Source: Nemertoderma westbladi
Taxonomy: Eukaryota > Xenacoelomorpha > Nemertodermatida > Nemertodermatidae
DNA: 64,000 bases
Direction: 5' to 3'
NCBI GenBank assembly: GCA_032718475.1
Contig: JAUCBJ010006915.1
Location: forward strand, 112,088 to 176,087
The notes below the pieces were generated by a model. The model ran no database searches and was not told where the DNA came from. It saw only the letters and a list, made by a program, of their open reading frames with translations. Within the stretch, counting starts at the first letter, position 1. Each line of letters begins with the position of its first letter. Below are positions 1 to 10,835 of this stretch, piece after piece. The translations under genes and the position numbers were made by a program.

Positions 1-667
1 ACATATATATTAACCTAATATATAAACGTGAATCCATAAAAACTATGACAATTAAAGTAATCACACCGTTAATAAAGATTAAGTAGTAGATACTTGAGGG
101 AGCTGAAAAGAGACAGTAGACAGTTAGATGGCTATGGTGGAAACGTAAGTACCGGTACTAATATTGTAGTTCACAAATCCTTGATGTAGGTGATATAGCA
201 GATATGTGGTATAACAGATGAGAAATAATTCAGATCCGTATTTCGATAATATACAAAAATTGAATGATTACGGAAATCAAATAAAAACAAAATATTACAT
301 AAATGCAATAGTACCATGATCAATATGGCGGGGTAGGGACTGATAGGCGTCCTAAACACTGTGTTTACGAGGTCTTGGGGTGCAGACTGCTATATAAATA
401 GTGATCAGATCATAAGCCAAACGAAAGTAACGATCATTAAGTCTGTCTCAAAAATAAAACTACTGTAAATCATAAATAAAATCGACAACACCTTTGACCT
501 GTGACATTAAAAATTTATAATATACCGCTATACGGTGTGTGCAACACTATTATATAGTAATTATTCATAACCTATACACTTAAAATACATAAAATTTATC
601 AACATCAATGGGAACTGGCTTATTAAATAATTGAGCAGAATTGATGCGTCCCACATATATTACTGAA
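1..667. other. Gene-free 3' flank of the zinc-finger gene
   Basis: AT-rich DNA with no supportable ORF. It lies downstream of the minus-strand zinc-finger gene and so should contain its 3' UTR. I did not find a canonical AATAAA on the minus strand close to the stop. No repeat boundary or terminal inverted repeat (TIR) pair was recognised. Confidence 0.5.
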
Positions 668-2203
668 TTAACAATTTTCGGTTTTCATAACCAAGTTACT
701 ATTCGGTGTGTTTATTACAATATTGTTATGGTGGTTAATAGAAACCGTTGGTAGAGCGGATTGTACCGGCGGACATTCGGTGATTGGTAGAGGTGTCTGC
801 AAGGGTTGGAACCCAGATGGGAAGGGGCGAGAAACTGTGGTCGCATCGGCCTGCACAACCAACGGAAACGTCGGCATTATACCGGGTGGTTTATTGCTAA
901 TGGAAACAGCGTGAGAGAAACCGGGAATAGCCGTAGAGGGAACCGAAACGCTGGCGGCGAGGAACGCGGGTGGAACGCTGGTGGAGGGGAGGGAAACGCC
1001 GCCGGGGAGGAAATTGGGAATACTAGTGGTGTTTGTACCGGGACCGACGGCGAAGGATTGGCTGGTAGTCGTCAAGGGAGACACCATGGTAGGGAAGCTG
1101 GAGGTGGCGACGGCGGCCTGGAGCCGGCGGGCGTGTTGCTTGGTTATGTGCTCCTGCAGCTTCGTCTCATTGTAGTACTGCAGCGGACACATGTGACACT
1201 TTAACATCGCAGGGTTGGTGTGGCGGCGTTCGTGGCGTTGGAGATGCCACTTTGAGGCGAACGCATTGCCACAGATGGTACAAGTAAAGGGTTTAATTCC
1301 GTCGTGGGTGACACGTTGATGACGTACCAACTTATCCTTCCTCGTAAACCCCTTCTCGCAAATTGTACAGAAGAAATGCTTCTCTCCCTGTTCGGTTTTC
1401 ATGTGGCGATCGAGATGGGCTTTCCTGGTGTAAGATTTGGGGCAATTGTGACACGGATGCTGTTTATTCTCCATGTCTTTATGCGTCGCCATGTGAAGGT
1501 CAAACGCGTCTTGATCGTCGAAGTATTTACTGCAGTCCAGACACTGGAGATGCGGAGCGTGGCGTTTCTTGCTGTGGGAAACCAGCTGTCTGCGCAGACG
1601 GAAGGTCTCGGAACATACGCCGCAGACGTGTTTGTTCTTGGAGGCATCAACCGGTTTTAGGAGTCGATCCTTAGCAGGGGGCACAGATACCGACTGGGTT
1701 TCCAGGGCAGGAGCCGGAAAGTTACCACTGGGAAGCACAGGAATATAAGGAGCTACCGGTACTCCTACCGCAGGCTGGGTGGCTAGAGGAGCCGTCATGG
1801 CGAAGGAATGGGAGGGAGAGAGGAGAGCAGCGGTAGGTTTAGGTTGTGGAATAATCATAGCATTGTAAAACTGCGCCAAATTGGGAGCGAATGATGGACG
1901 GTCGTATTGGGGCTGTACTTGAACGTAGGCATCGCCGGAAGTAACTGCAGAGGTTGACGCCATCATCTGGTTGCTATTGTTGCAGTTGGGGATGGAGGGA
2001 TGAGTTTGCGGTCTGTGCTCTGGTAACTTTTCTACTCCTCCCAGTTTTGTGTGCTGCTCCAACATACAGGATGAACGCAACAAGCCGATATGGGAAGCAA
2101 TGAACGTTGTCGTCGCGGTACTAGAAGGAACTCCTGACACAGAACTACGGTCCAGGGATGTCGTGAAGGTTTGCTGATTCATTTGGGACTGCGATCTATC
2201 CAT
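668..2203 (-). CDS. C2H2 zinc-finger protein, single exon, 511 aa
   Basis: Probable nuclear DNA-binding protein, a transcription-factor-type C2H2 zinc-finger protein. Six tandem fingers occupy residues 194-357: C194/C197-H210/H215, C221/C224-H237/H241, C251/C254-H267, C279/C282-H295/H300, C308/C311-H324/H328 and C336/C339-H352/H357. Finger 3 is degenerate: the position of the second histidine is glutamine (KTEQGEK instead of KTHTGEK). Linkers such as GIKPF between fingers 4 and 5 are TGEKP-like. The 193-residue N-terminal and 150-residue C-terminal parts are low-complexity Ser/Pro/Thr/Val-rich sequence without recognised domains, as in many regulators. The start is favoured because ATG has a good context (A at -3, G at +4). 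The frame is fully open and needs no intron. The specific ortholog is not recognised, and a young retrogene is possible. Confidence 0.85.
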   Translation of the reverse strand: MDRSQSQMNQQTFTTSLDRSSVSGVPSSTATTTFIASHIGLLRSSCMLEQHTKLGGVEKLPEHRPQTHPSIPNCNNSNQMMASTSAVTSGDAYVQVQPQYDRPSFAPNLAQFYNAMIIPQPKPTAALLSPSHSFAMTAPLATQPAVGVPVAPYIPVLPSGNFPAPALETQSVSVPPAKDRLLKPVDASKNKHVCGVCSETFRLRRQLVSHSKKRHAPHLQCLDCSKYFDDQDAFDLHMATHKDMENKQHPCHNCPKSYTRKAHLDRHMKTEQGEKHFFCTICEKGFTRKDKLVRHQRVTHDGIKPFTCTICGNAFASKWHLQRHERRHTNPAMLKCHMCPLQYYNETKLQEHITKQHARRLQAAVATSSFPTMVSPLTTTSQSFAVGPGTNTTSIPNFLPGGVSLPSTSVPPAFLAASVSVPSTAIPGFSHAVSISNKPPGIMPTFPLVVQADATTVSRPFPSGFQPLQTPLPITECPPVQSALPTVSINHHNNIVINTPNSNLVMKTENC

Positions 2204-2545
2204 TTCTTTAATACAGTAATAATAGACTAGGCAAGCCTACTCCCTGACTCCTGTCTGGTTGTTATGGTATATATCCGCCTATTCAACTATCAGACTAGGC
2301 CTATTGCCGTTGATACCGTTGTATTAGGCCTACTACTGTCTGACTGTCAGACTGTACTAATCTGCTAATAGGCCTAAACTAGGAGCGCAGTTCACCTCAC
2401 ACCTGCACACACCGTCGTCCTCCCTCAGGCGTTATCGATCGCCCACTCGAGAGGTTCGGGCAGACCGTGATGTGATAATTGTACAGTATGTCGATTTATC
2501 GGTGAATAAAGGCATTCCAATAACAGAATAATCGCGATTTCGGTC
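2204..2545 (-). promoter_or_regulatory. Presumed 5' flank/promoter of the zinc-finger gene
   Basis: Non-coding DNA upstream of the zinc-finger start. On the minus strand a TATA-like CGGATATATACC lies at 2266-2277, about 65-75 bases upstream of the ATG. That is compatible with a short 5' UTR. The rest is built from AGGCCTA/AGACTAGG words. The promoter role is inferred from position only. Confidence 0.3.
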
Positions 2546-2880
2546 AACACTGACGGGTGACAGACCGAACGTAATCAGGATCGAATGTAACATAGTTTTT
2601 ACTAATCGAATGTAACCTCAATTATGTTACATTGGATCCTATAACTATGTTACATTCGATCTACAAATACATGAGAGTAAAAACCCAAGCGATCATTTTG
2701 TGAACATCCAATGATATTGCCTGTTTTATAAATGCTTTAAGTTGTTATGGGATGTTCTGTTTGATTGGTTGTTATGTGATTTACTTGCTAATCTTGGCCA
2801 GTATTAAATACACTAAATCAACAAGCACTGATCAATGTGTACAGATATACAGTAGGAGTCAATATGTTTCACAGGAGGCA

Positions 2881-2906
2881 TGATGGAGGGGGGGGGGGGG
2901 GGGGGA
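2881..2906. repeat. Poly-G tract
   Basis: Uninterrupted G run of about 20 bases after GGAGG, in the spacer of the fold-back element. Similar G/C homopolymers occur at 7902, 8022, 20170, 24351, 29520, 36550, 37255 and 61370. Confidence 0.8.
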
Positions 2907-3054
2907 TTTTCGAAAACCTATCTTGGCAGCTTGGTGAATTAAAAGCACATCCCGGCGAATTAGCAATGATAATTATTAAGTGAGGGAAAGGAACAGGTTG
3001 CTGTGGCAGGACAATGGATAGAATAATAATAATTTTTATTACGTACTATATTTA

Positions 3055-3237
3055 TTATTTATTTTGGAATAAAGATGTAAGGTAAAAAGAGCACGACATT
3101 GACATTTTCGTCGACATTGACTGATTGACGTCGTCGGGATGTGCAGTTATCCGATGTCGGATTATATTACTTTTCTCTGTAAATCTTTTCTCACAATGGG
3201 TACCGGTACACGTATAATAATCTTTTTCACAATTCAT
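3055..3237 (-). pseudogene. Isolated C2H2 finger fragment, 60-aa ORF
   Basis: The ORF encodes one good finger, C-x4-C-x12-H-x4-H (YTCTGTHCEKRF...RHRITAH), followed by about 25 residues with no recognisable structure. It lies in the spacer of the fold-back element, minus strand, the same orientation as the zinc-finger gene 850 bp downstream. It could be a captured or remnant exon. Its sequence is not especially close to any finger of the neighbouring gene. An expressed micro-gene is possible but unsupported. Confidence 0.35.
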
Positions 3238-3694
3238 TATTAGGGCCTACTGTATTACGTATTATTTACCTACTTTAAATGTCCAGTTACTGCTGTATTG
3301 TACGATATGACAGTATTTTACAAAGATTAAAGCTGTAAAGAGGTCTGGCCTCTATCCTAGAACCTAGCACCTAGACCTAGAGCAAGAGTCCATCAATTGT
3401 ATTATATTCTTAAGTACATTCCTGCATTCTGTCATTATTACGTCAGTCACTGCAAACAATCACTCATAGCGTCATAGGTAAGTGTGTTAGAGTCTGAGAG
3501 TACATGTAGAGCTACCAGCATACTGCTAATATTTAAATGTAAACTACTAAGTTACATTGATCGCTTGTTGATTTAGTGCATTTAATACTGGCCAAGATTA
3601 GCAAGTAAATCTCACAACAACCAATCAAACAGAACATCCCATAACAACTTAAAGCATTTATAAAACAGGCAATATCATTGGATGTTCACAAAAT

Positions 3695-4285
3695 CCAGGT
3701 TGGAATTCATGCATGAGCGCGCAGGTACGCTTTGTTGTTTTGAAATCACCGCGCACCTGAAATTGGCTCGTCGCGCACCTCATCATACTGTCATAATCCA
3801 AACAAAATCGCGCAGCTCATGTCATGCATATCTCAAAAAATCGCACAGTTCATAAGAACAATTTACATTCATAGCCTATTTTACAAGTTTGAGCGTTTTA
3901 TGCTTATCTTTACGTCTGTCTGTCTGTACGTTGAATCTAGGCTTACATAATAAATGTAATTTTTGCAACATCAAAATTGTTAATGTTAACAAATATTTTT
4001 TTAATCCACTACTATGGTGGCCCATCGGGCTCACTGCTTTTATAACAGAAAATATTATGAAACTAAAGCGAGCGAAGCGAGCGAAATTTTTTTGTGTATT
4101 TTCGTGATTTCAATTAATTTGTGGTGCACATCAGAGGCAGAGCTGCGTGCTGAGGCGCAATGCGCACCTGTCTCACCCGAACGCGCACCTGTCTGCCTGT
4201 CTCACCCAAACGCGCAACGCGCATCTGGTTTGCGGTCATTCGCGCAGGTACGCGTCCGAGTTTTGCAGCATGAATTCCAACCTGG
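3695..4285. mobile_element. Non-autonomous hAT-like element (591 bp), 8-bp TSD
   Basis: The 18-bp TIRs CCAGGTTGGAATTCATGC are perfect, and the 8-bp TSD CACAAAAT lies at 3687-3694 and 4286-4293. An 8-bp duplication fits hAT. The interior is GCGC-rich (GCGCAGGTACGC words near both ends, plus ACGCGCACCTGTCT repeats at 4150-4220) with no transposase. Insertion cut the right arm of the 2555-4814 fold-back, so this element is younger. A solo 5' end of the same family is at 15447. Confidence 0.88.
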
Positions 4286-4321
4286 CACAAAATGATCGCT
4301 TGGGTTTTTACTCTCATGTTC

Positions 4322-4707
4322 TACAAATTACTAAGCTAGAATGTAACATACATTTATTTCAGTTGTGTTTTGATTTCAGGAGTTAACCGATGAAATGCTT
4401 CGTATAATTACACGAAGAAACAGTTTGGCAGTTTGGTGTTGGTTACTGGTGAGTACAAAACAAAGACCCAAGACCCAATTAAGTAACCTGCATGATCTTA
4501 GTAACATGTGTTAACTTTTGTTTATTGTTTTGGTTCCCCCAACGCCTCTGTAACCTGCTTCTTTCAGCCTTTAAATAAAAGTAACCTGCATAATCTTGTA
4601 ACATGTCTTAACTTTCGTTTATTGTTTTGGTTCCCCCTACACGCCTCTGTAACCTGCTCCTTTAAATCTGTAAATGGCAATGTTACATTCGAGCTTAGTA
4701 ATTTGTA
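4322..4707. repeat. Inverted repeat flanking two 68-bp-type minisatellite units
   Basis: CTACAAATTACTAAGCT at 4320-4336 is repeated inverted at about 4691-4707, followed on both sides by GAATGTAACAT. Between them are two units of the dispersed minisatellite (TTTATTGTTTTGGTT...GTAACCTGC). It looks like an insertion within, or local duplication of, the right arm of the 2555-4814 element. Confidence 0.55.
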
Positions 4708-5500
4708 GATCGAATGTAACATAGTTATAGGATCCAATGTAACATAATTGCGGTTACGTTCGATACGTAATAACTATGTTACATTCGATCCTGATTACGT
4801 TCGGTCATGTATCGAACACTGACATATCCAGTTTACAAGCGCCTATGCTGCATCGCTACATCTCCCACATCCATCCCTACATCGTTACAAGTAATTAACC
4901 AGAACGCTGATAAGTTGACATAATGTGACAATAACAAAGCTGCAAAGTCTATTACCAATACAGTATTATAAGTTCTATCCTGATTAGGGTTCAACAGAAG
5001 GCACTTTATGGGGCCGAACCGAACCGAACCGAAGCAGGGCCAACTTCGGGCCGAACCGAACCGAATCCGAACCGAAGTTCAGAAAGTTATGGTCATAAAT
5101 TCGTATTTACGTCACTATACTGGCTGACTGGCAGTGGCAGACTGGTACCTATTTGGTCTGCGGGCTTATCAAGAAAGCTATGATTAATTAAAAAAATAAG
5201 TACTACAAAATAAAATGACAATATTTACATTACTATACATTACTAAGCTAAACTACTGTATACTTACTGTATGCACCACATTTTCACCCGTAGTAAGTAG
5301 TGACATCAAATTTAGAAAACCTCACTAAAGTACAGGTAGTCTTTGTAATACTATTTATATGAGGTAGTAGGTATATTTGGTATTATGTATCAAAGTTATG
5401 ATTAATTAAAAAATATGTAGGATGGCTAAAACGTCTGTCCTTATCTGATCTGATCTGATCTGATCTGACGGTATCTGACACTTGTTCCACCTTGGTTCAG

Positions 5501-5793
5501 AGCGCACCTTGGTGTAGTGGTTATATTGAATTCACATCTCTCGGAGGTTGTGGGTTCAACCCCGGCATGGGGCCAAGGTAGTGTTCGTTTCGGCACGAAT
5601 GTTTTGAAGGGTTTAGCGAGGCATCTCTGCCTTGCATCCTTAAATGGTAGCTAAATGAGTACTGGACTTTCTGCCTATGTCAGCATGTGAAGTTTCCCCG
5701 GTATTCCCCTTAAACCCGGAGGGTGTCAATATAATACTTCCCGCTCTGAAACTAACGATACTAACTAAAATACTAACTGAAACTAACTAAAAG
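5501..5793 (+). mobile_element. tRNA-derived SINE
   Basis: The tRNA-like head has pol III box A TGGTGTAGTGG (5510-5520) and box B GGTTCAACCCC (5553-5563), 33 bases apart as in tRNA genes. A non-tRNA body follows, and the tail is an ACTAAC/AAAA-rich repeat (5745-5793). A SINE transcribed by RNA polymerase III and mobilised by a LINE is the standard interpretation. It is too diverged and extended to be a functional tRNA gene. Confidence 0.75.
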
Positions 5794-6007
5794 GAATTCA
5801 AATAAAATAAGCTAGAAATTTTAAATTTGTTTTTAGCGGCTGGTGCCAAATTTTGGTGTCGGTCCATGTGAAGAATACCGCCCATGTGAAGCATACCAGG
5901 ATTTCACTTTTCGGTTGACTTTTATTGGAATTTTATATTTGAAGGTTTTAATTCTTTTTTAATTTATCTTTATTGAGTGTATTATAGAGCTTATTTATGT
6001 CTTATAA

Positions 6008-6505
6008 CCTGCACATATACTAATTCGTTTATTGTTTTGGTTATATTCAGTGTAACCTGTGTTTTTGGTGAAAACCTGGTATTCTTCACATAGGGGTAAC
6101 TGCAAAGTAAAATAAAACGGCAGAAAGTCTGGTATTCTTCGCCCATGTGAAGAATACAAGGATTTCATTTTTCGGTCGATATTTTTTATTAAATTTGTCT
6201 TTATTAAGTGTTTTATGCGCGTGCGCGATGTCCTTTATTTTTTGAGGGGGATGATCTATTGATCAGTCAGTAGGACGGTTAGTAAGAAGGTGACCGGTGT
6301 AACTGTGTAAACAAGCCGCCGCGGTAACATATTCTACTTTCCCTCAATTGGTAGGTAACAAAATCGTTTATTGTTTTGGTTAGAAAACCCTGTCTCGGTA
6401 ACCTGCTCCTTTCCCAATTTGTAGGTAACAACGTCGTTTATTGTTTTGGTTAGAAATTACAGCCGCTGTAACCTGCTCTTTTCCTTCAATTGGAAGGTAA
6501 TAAGT
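6008..6505. repeat. Dispersed 68-bp minisatellite, scattered units
   Basis: Units containing TCGTTTATTGTTTTGGTTA and GTAACCTGCTCCTTTCCC occur at about 6020-6060 and in tandem at 6340-6500. The same unit recurs at 4505-4690, 10075-10140, 25665-25700, 29210-29262, 31735-32250 and 36210-36290. Between the units, ATTCTTCACATGGG words repeat at 5875, 6080 and 6130. There is no coding potential. Confidence 0.7.
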
Positions 6506-7866
6506 GTTTATAAATTCCCACATTCCCATCCACCTTCCCCTATTCTTTAATAAATAGTAAAATTAATAAATTTCTTAAATTTCATACATATTTTAAATGT
6601 AATATATTAATAAGAATCATTACCGTACTTAATTAATAATATTAATTATAATTAATATAATTAACTTTAACTATTAATAATGATAACTATTAACAAGAAA
6701 GATTTACGAGAAAAATATTGCAGCAAATGCTGTATTGTTTTTAATAAAAGTTTAATATTTCAACACCAACTAACAGACTAAATCTACGAAAGTTGTTTAC
6801 ATCTGAAATTATCCATCTTGTTGGGACAATCACACAACTTTCATACCCACCATCCTTCATCCTACTGTATATCGCATTTTTAATATATAATAACATGCCT
6901 TTGTGCATTTAGATGCATACCGATATGCCTGTACTGCTACTTCATATGATGATACTGATACGTAACAGGCAACCTGAAACGTGATCCCCTATTCAGCTAT
7001 TGGCTATTTACCTAACAGACCCCTGCAAACCACCAACGTTAATCTAACGTTGGGTTTATGTTAGACATTCGTTAAAAAATGACAGTTAGAATTTAACCAT
7101 AAACCTACGTTAATATACGTTAGAATTCTGTCAATTTTTAACGTTAATTTTTTACAGTAATTATACGTCAAAAATTTACAAATATCGGACAATACCAGAT
7201 TTTTTAACGTTGATTTATCGTTAATTTTTAACGTTAATTTTTTACAGTAATTTACAGTAACGTTTCGGTTAACTTTATGAAACTGGATGTACGTTTCGGA
7301 TAACTTTATGAAAGTGGATGTACGTTTCGGTTAACTTTATGAAACTGGATGTACGTTTCGGTTAACTCTATGAAACTGCATGAGTCCGGTAGCAACCTAC
7401 GGGTCTCTGAACTATAGATCTAAGCCTCCCATTGATAAATAAAAATTCCACAAATCATTTCTAAAGCCTACTTTATAGTGTTTTAGAAATTAAATTCAGA
7501 ATCTATTCAAGAAAAAATCATACATAATTATTGATTTTTTCATTGATCAATTACACGAGATTATGAATTTAAGCTTATGGTTTTAACACTTGAATTTGTT
7601 CAAAATTACATTTCACTGTATGTAACTGGCAATTTGAAAATCTATCGTAATGTGATAATAACGTGTATTATTAATATTATATCTAATACATAATTAAAAT
7701 ATATACATAATTATTATATGTAATATTGATTAATCATACGTAATGTGTTAATTGTGAGATAATACAGTACAATATAATTTTGTCAATATTAAGTGGCAAA
7801 GTTGTCTTCGGCCGTTAGGCCAGGGAAAACATTACGCACAAAGTCTGACGACTTGTTTCCAGATAA

Positions 7867-8082
7867 GGGGGCGTTCATAAAGTATGTCACGCACTAGGGG
7901 GGGGGGGGGGTAGAGCTTTCGTGACATTTTGTGACAGGTGGGAGGGGGGGTGTCGACCTTTGTGACGGTCACGGCGATGCAAATAAAAAAATTTACGAAA
8001 ATAGGTTTTTGGTGACAGAAGGGGGGGGGGGGGGGGGTCAAAAAAATGGAAAATTTGCGTGACATACTTTATGAACGCCACC
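7867..8082. mobile_element. PIF/Harbinger-like MITE (216 bp), TAA TSD
   Basis: The TIRs match over 24 bases (GGCGTTCATAAAGTATG and on to CACGCA), starting GGGGGCG on the left and GGTGGCG on the right. The element is flanked by the 3-bp TSD TAA (7864-7866; 8083-8085). TWA duplications are the PIF/Harbinger signature. The interior contains G homopolymers at 7898-7911 and 8021-8038. The proline-rich minus-strand ORFs read through these G-runs are artefacts. Confidence 0.75.
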
Positions 8083-8085
8083 TAA

Positions 8086-8285
8086 TTCCACCATATTTTT
8101 ATTCACCAGAGGATACTCCAGTACCCATTAAAGGACGCCCTTGAGAAATGCGCCCTAGCTCGTCCCTTTAAAGCGTTCGTCCTGAAACGAAAACTCTCCC
8201 GACCCCTTTGCGGGGATCGAACCCATGACCTCTGGAGAGATGTTAATTAAAGGCAACGGATTAACACTACACAAACTACAAGGGC
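8086..8285 (-). mobile_element. tRNA-derived SINE (minus strand)
   Basis: Read on the minus strand, the sequence has a tRNA-like head with a box A-like TTTGTGTAGTGTTAA (about 8265-8279) and a perfect box B GGTTCGATCCCC (8212-8223). A non-tRNA body runs toward 8090. It abuts the right TSD of the MITE. It is a different SINE family from the one at 5501. Confidence 0.65.
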
Positions 8286-8561
8286 GGGAAGAACATAAAA
8301 AATGTTAGATTTTTGCTTGATCAAATGTGGCGTCGAATGCTGGACATTGACATTGACATATAGATTATCTATCATTACTAATATCAATATTAATCATAAC
8401 AACACATTTTGATGCTAACAAATACAATAGTATTTGTAATTTCTCTGAATGCTATTTTTAATGCAACCACGGCGACAATAAACCGAGAGGATCATAGATT
8501 CGAGCTGAGTTTCAGCAGAGTAAGTGCAATACAAAAGACCGCAACTACTTAAATTTATGCA

Positions 8562-8596
8562 AAAAAACCGTAAGTCAACAAGACTTGCGGTTTTTT
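8562..8596 (+). other. Short perfect hairpin
   Basis: AAAAAACCGTAAGTC (8562-8575 region) pairs with GACTTGCGGTTTTTT (8582-8596) across a 5-6-base loop, with one G:U pair if transcribed. It sits in the 7021-9412 element. Function unknown. Confidence 0.4.
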
Positions 8597-8929
8597 GTCA
8601 TTAGAATTTAATGAGGATTTCACATCTGGAAATGGCTTGGCGAGATCTGTTGTATGCATTTTCAATAATTACCAGAAGTAGCTCCGATGAGAGAAAGCTT
8701 TTAATTTAACTGATGTTATTAATTCCATTAGTCATCTGAGGTCAACCCACCCTACCCTAACTGTTTAATATGAGAATGCCTTCTTAGGTTGTTTCGAGTT
8801 ATCACTGTCTACCGGTCTGACCGTCAAGATGTAAATTTAGACAGAGCCAGATAAGATAATAGCAATTGTCTGGAATATGTGATTATTTGACGTTAATTAA
8901 CGTTAAGTTAATTAAGCGTTAATTATTAT

Positions 8930-9245
8930 AATTATGTTTTTATCACTGTCAGTTGTTTGTCATTTTTTGACGTTAAATACAATATATTTTGACGATCCAA
9001 ACTGATTGTCAGTAATATGTCATTTTTTAACGTTAAACATACAATATATTTTGACGATCCAAACTGATTGTCAGTAATATGTCATTTTTTAACGTTAAAC
9101 ATACAATATATTTTGACGATCCAAACTGATTGTCAGTAATATGTCATTTTTTAACGTTAAACATACAATATATTTTGACGATCCAAACTGATTGTCAGTA
9201 ATATGTCATTTTTTAACGTTAAACATACAATATATTTTGACGATC
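8930..9245. repeat. About 62-bp tandem repeat, 4-5 copies
   Basis: The unit runs ATATGTCATTTTTTAACG...CAAACTGATTGTCAGTA and is nearly identical in the last four copies. It contains the AACGTTAA word that fills this element's arms. Confidence 0.8.
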
Positions 9246-9662
9246 AAAATACCTACCGTTTAAAATTAACGTTAATTTGCGTTAATTTTTAACGTTAAAA
9301 GGGCGGCCAAACTAACGTTATTTATATGTATTATTAACGTTAATAATTAACGTTGGCATTGTCAGAAAATAACGTATATTAATGCATTATTAACGTTAAA
9401 TTGTTTGCAGGGTGTATGTATAAACTAATAGTATAAACCACAACACTAAGGTGGAACAAGAGTCAGATACCGTCAGATCAGATCAGATCAGATAAGGACA
9501 GACGTTTTATTCTACCTCAAAAATATGTACTACAAAGTAAAATGGCAATATTTAGCCTAACCTAAACTACTGTATAATTAAACTAATTTTGAAACTACCC
9601 AAGTAAACTGAAAACAATTAAAAAAATAATGCCATTTAAATGGAAGTTCAGTCCAAAATTAA

Positions 9663-10422
9663 GGGTGTAAACGTTAAGCAGACAATGGTGCAGACACCTG
9701 GTGCGGACAGTGGTGCAGACACCTGGTGCGGACATTGGTGCAGACACTGGTGCAGCGTGCAGACAGTGGTGCAGACACTGGTGCAGACAGTGGTGCAGAC
9801 ACAGGTGCAGACAGTGGTGCAGACAGTGATGCAGACAGTGGCAGAGTGGTGCAGCGTGCAGACAGTGGTTCAGACACTGGTGCAGACACTTGTGCAGACA
9901 GTGGTGCAGACACTGGTGCAGACAGTGGTGCAGACAGTGGTGCAGACAGTGGTGCAGGCAGTGATGCAGACACTGGTGCAGACAGTGGTGCAGAAAGTGG
10001 TGCAGACACTGGTGCAGACAGTGGTGCAAACACTGGTGCACATAGTGGTGCAGACACTTAGCCCGTAAAACAATAACGTTTATTGTTTTGGTTCCCCCAA
10101 TACTCCTCTGAAACCTGCTCCTTTACTAAACTGCTCCTTTACTAACCTGCTCGCCTCTTTACTAACCTGCTCGCCTCTTTACTAATCTGCTCGCCCCTTT
10201 ACTGTCTGCCTGCACCAGTGTCTGCACCACTCTCTGCACCACTGTCTGCACCACTGTCTGCACCATAGTGTCTGCACCATTGTCTGCACCACTGTCTGCA
10301 CCAGTGTCTGCACCACTGTCTACACCAGTGTCTGCACCACTCTGCACCACTGTCTGCACCAGTGTCTGCACGACTGCACCACTGTCTGCACCAGCACCAG
10401 TGTCTGCTTAACGTTTACACCC
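9663..10422. mobile_element. Fold-back element made of GGTGCAGACA minisatellite arms
   Basis: A perfect 22-bp terminal inverted repeat beginning GGGTGTAAACGTTAAGC lies at 9663-9684 and 10401-10422. The left arm (9685-10060) is a 12/24-bp array of GTGGTGCAGACA and CTGGTGCAGACA. The right arm (10200-10400) is the same array inverted. The loop (10062-10200) holds 68-bp minisatellite fragments and CTCGCCTCTTTACTAACCTG repeats. No clear TSD. The arrays translate in several frames without stops because the unit is a multiple of three, so they are not treated as genes. Confidence 0.65.
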
Positions 10423-10835
10423 ATTCTGCTAAGTAGGGCATGTACGCCGAACGCGTTCGGCGCACAATTTTTTCCAGAATTTGGAGCAGGCGCAGAAAAT
10501 TGAGAGCGCAGCGCAGCGCCGCGCAGCGCCGCGCAGCGCGCAGGCGCAGAAAATGTAGAGCGCGGCGCGACAGGCGCAGAAAATTTATAGCACGGCTCAG
10601 ACTTGCACTACAGCACTAAGTCAGTACCGGTAAGTAGACCTACCCCTGGCAGTCTGCCGACTACCGGTAACAGCTAACAGGCAGACATACCTACACGTTG
10701 ATACCTACATGTAGCCTCTATGTAGGCTATACCTCTACGCAAAAACTTTATAGTACAGCCTGACAGTACCGGTACACAACCAACTGTATACTGCAGTACT
10801 GTTATTCTGATATTGGTTTACCGAGACTCAAGAGA

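Larger units (their letters stand above)
2555..4814. mobile_element. Fold-back DNA element with 9-bp TSD (Mutator-like)
   Basis: The direct repeat AACACTGAC at 2546-2554 and 4815-4823 brackets long inverted arms: about 2563-2830 on the left, and 3546-3694 continued by 4294-4806 on the right. The arms share GACCGAACGTAATCAGGATC at their ends and the word ATCGAATGTAACATAG. The right arm is split by a younger hAT-like MITE (3695-4285) and by an inner inverted repeat (4322-4707). A 9-bp TSD and very long arms are typical of Mutator-like and fold-back elements. The outermost 8 bases on each side do not match well, so the exact ends are uncertain. The unique spacer (2830-3546) holds a lone zinc-finger fragment and no transposase. 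Confidence 0.7.
7021..9412. mobile_element. 2.4-kb element with CCCTGCAAAC ends and AACGTT-rich arms
   Basis: The termini are CCCTGCAAACCACCAACG and, inverted, CCCTGCAAACAATTTAACG. Both subterminal regions are saturated with the self-complementary word AACGTT (7037-7260 and 8885-9400). No TSD of 3 bp or more is visible. It contains a PIF/Harbinger-like MITE, a minus-strand SINE and a 62-bp tandem repeat. It shares its ends with 24420-26890 and, less well, with 30803-37220. No ORF of note. Confidence 0.65.
5420..9518. mobile_element. 4.1-kb element with (GATCT)n-bearing TIRs
   Basis: Inverted arms at 5428-5494 and 9448-9512 share ACGTCTGTCCTTATCTGATC, (GATCT)n and ACGGTATCTGAC through TTGTTCCACCTT. 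An 11-bp direct repeat AAAAATATGTA lies immediately outside (5409-5419; 9519-9529). Beyond it, ACTACAAAGTAAAATGGCAA resembles 5201-5220 in direct orientation. The superfamily is not assigned; 9-11-bp TSDs suggest Mutator-like. No transposase was found. It contains two SINEs, 68-bp minisatellite units and the 7021-9412 element. Confidence 0.65.

Noticed and set aside
1304-1674. Plus-strand ORFs over the zinc-finger gene
   Set aside because: Antisense shadows of a clear C2H2 coding region.
5501-5580. Possible tRNA gene
   Set aside because: Boxes A and B are present, but the cloverleaf ends do not pair well and a non-tRNA body plus repeat tail follow, as in a SINE.
7832-8081. Proline-rich minus-strand ORFs (PPPPPP)
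   Set aside because: They read through G homopolymers of a PIF/Harbinger-like MITE.
9595-10371. ORFs in both directions rich in CLHH, VQT or GADS repeats
   Set aside because: Translations of the GGTGCAGACA minisatellite; openness follows from unit length.
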